A model generated the notes under the pieces. It was given only the letters and a program-made list of their open reading frames with translations, made no database searches and was not told the DNA's origin. A program made the position numbers and the translations under genes. Below, in pieces: positions 6,007-6,752 of a stretch of 6,752 bases of DNA. The DNA is taken from contig JAUJMB010000086.1 of the NCBI GenBank assembly GCA_030447045.1, forward strand, positions 1 to 6,752, in the 5' to 3' direction. This stretch comes from Rubrobacteraceae bacterium (GTDB taxonomy: Bacteria; Actinomycetota; Rubrobacteria; Rubrobacterales; Rubrobacteraceae). Position 1 is the first letter of the stretch, and each line of letters starts with the position of its first letter.

Positions 6007-6752
6007 ATGTGCGACCATCTCCAGGACATGGCGAGAGACGGGAGAACCTTCCAGATTTGGGGTCGGGTGCCACAGGTGTTTGAGACCGTAGCGGATGGGG
6101 CGCGGGGGCTCTGGCGGAGGGCCAGGCTGACGGCCAAGCGCAGCCGGGTCCTCACGGACGCGTACCGTCGCGGGGGGGCCTTCTACCACCGGCTGCGCGT
6201 GAGGGGCGTGGTGGACCGGCGGGGGGCCGGCGGCGTGAACCCGGCGAACGTGGTCTGGATCTTCGGCTCGGGGCGCTCGGGCAGCACCTGGCTGCGGCAG
6301 ATGATGGGGGAGATGCCGGGCCACAGGGTCTGGGAGGAGCCGATGGTCGGCGCGCTCTTCGGGGAGTTCTACGCCAGGGCGCCCGAGGAGAACCTCCGTT
6401 CCAAGGACCACGTGATGGGGGAGCCGATCCGGCGCGGCTGGATCCAATCCATAAGAAACTTCGTGCTCGACGGCGCCCGCTACTCGAACCCCGACCTGAA
6501 GACTGGCGAGTACCTCGTCGTGAAAGAGCCGAACGGCTCGGTCGGGGCACCGCTCCTGATGGAGGCGCTCCCGGAGAGCCGGCTGATACTGCTGATCCGG
6601 GACCCCAGGGACGTGATCTCCTCGATGCTGGACGCCGCCGGCGAGGGCGGCTGGCACCGCGAGCGCTTCAGCCGGGGCGCGGTCGACCGCAAGGCCCTCG
6701 CGGACCGCAAGCCTGAGGCCTACGCCCGCATGAGGACCCGCGCCTACATGCG
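6007..6752 (+). CDS. Sulfotransferase (3' end outside window)
   Basis: The first 248 codons of a PAPS-dependent sulfotransferase, which moves sulfate from 3'-phosphoadenylyl sulfate to a hydroxyl or amine of a glycan, lipid or small molecule. WIFGSGRSGSTWL (84-96) is the 5'-phosphosulfate loop, with Arg90, Ser91, Ser93 and Thr94 expected to bind. LLIRDPRDVISSML (195-208) is the 3'-phosphate motif, with Arg201 and Ser205. VVKEPNGS (about 175) precedes it as the usual central strand. About 80 residues, basic and probably helical, come before the first motif, a longer lead than in many family members, so a later start (ATG 6028, GTG 6067) is possible. I chose ATG 6007 because AAAGGGGGG (5995-6003) gives good spacing; ATG 6004 is equivalent. 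The acceptor cannot be read from sequence; the surface-glycan neighbours suggest a polysaccharide or glycolipid. The gene runs off the right edge. Confidence 0.9.
   Translation, partial: MCDHLQDMARDGRTFQIWGRVPQVFETVADGARGLWRRARLTAKRSRVLTDAYRRGGAFYHRLRVRGVVDRRGAGGVNPANVVWIFGSGRSGSTWLRQMMGEMPGHRVWEEPMVGALFGEFYARAPEENLRSKDHVMGEPIRRGWIQSIRNFVLDGARYSNPDLKTGEYLVVKEPNGSVGAPLLMEALPESRLILLIRDPRDVISSMLDAAGEGGWHRERFSRGAVDRKALADRKPEAYARMRTRAYM

Noticed and set aside
5989..6657. 222-residue minus-strand frame opposite the sulfotransferase
   Set aside because: The plus strand encodes both PAPS-binding motifs in a continuous frame to the window edge, so the minus-strand frame is a shadow.

Overview
The window is high-GC DNA with ordinary bacterial gene density. 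The make-up suggests a high-GC actinobacterium: Arg is often encoded by AGG, Ile by ATA, and the Tat-exported amidase resembles actinobacterial ones. Rubrobacter is my best guess, but this is inference from style and not a database match. Six protein genes are supported. Four are complete, and one is cut by each window edge. I see no tRNA, rRNA, CRISPR array, insertion sequence or phage structural gene.

Left part (1-1104, + strand): the tail of rmlD followed 31 bp later by a complete rmlC. These are the last step and the epimerase step of dTDP-L-rhamnose synthesis. Middle (1150-4396, - strand): a tightly packed three-gene operon read right to left. It holds an ABC-2 polysaccharide permease (wzm type), its ATPase (wzt type, with a C-terminal putative glycan-binding domain; 4-base overlap with the permease gene) and a family 2 glycosyltransferase (5-bp gap). 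The + and - operons converge at 1105-1149, where three alternating G/C arms could form one terminator hairpin per direction from a shared middle arm.

Right part: a 344-bp gap (4397-4740) carries a strong REP-like hairpin and a probable terminator. It is followed by a Tat-exported N-acetylmuramoyl-L-alanine amidase (4741-5850, - strand) with an N-terminal lysozyme-like domain. A divergent 156-bp spacer then leads to a sulfotransferase (6007 onward, + strand) that runs off the window.

Taken together this is a cell-surface glycan locus. It makes dTDP-rhamnose, assembles a rhamnose-type polymer with a GT2 enzyme, exports it through a Wzm/Wzt transporter that may read a chain-end mark, and has a wall hydrolase and a sulfotransferase nearby. 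I did not find a clearly new system. The points most worth a second look are the possible sulfated or capped glycan, the loss of the expected catalytic Glu in the amidase's lysozyme-like domain, the REP-like hairpin, and the shared-arm terminator.
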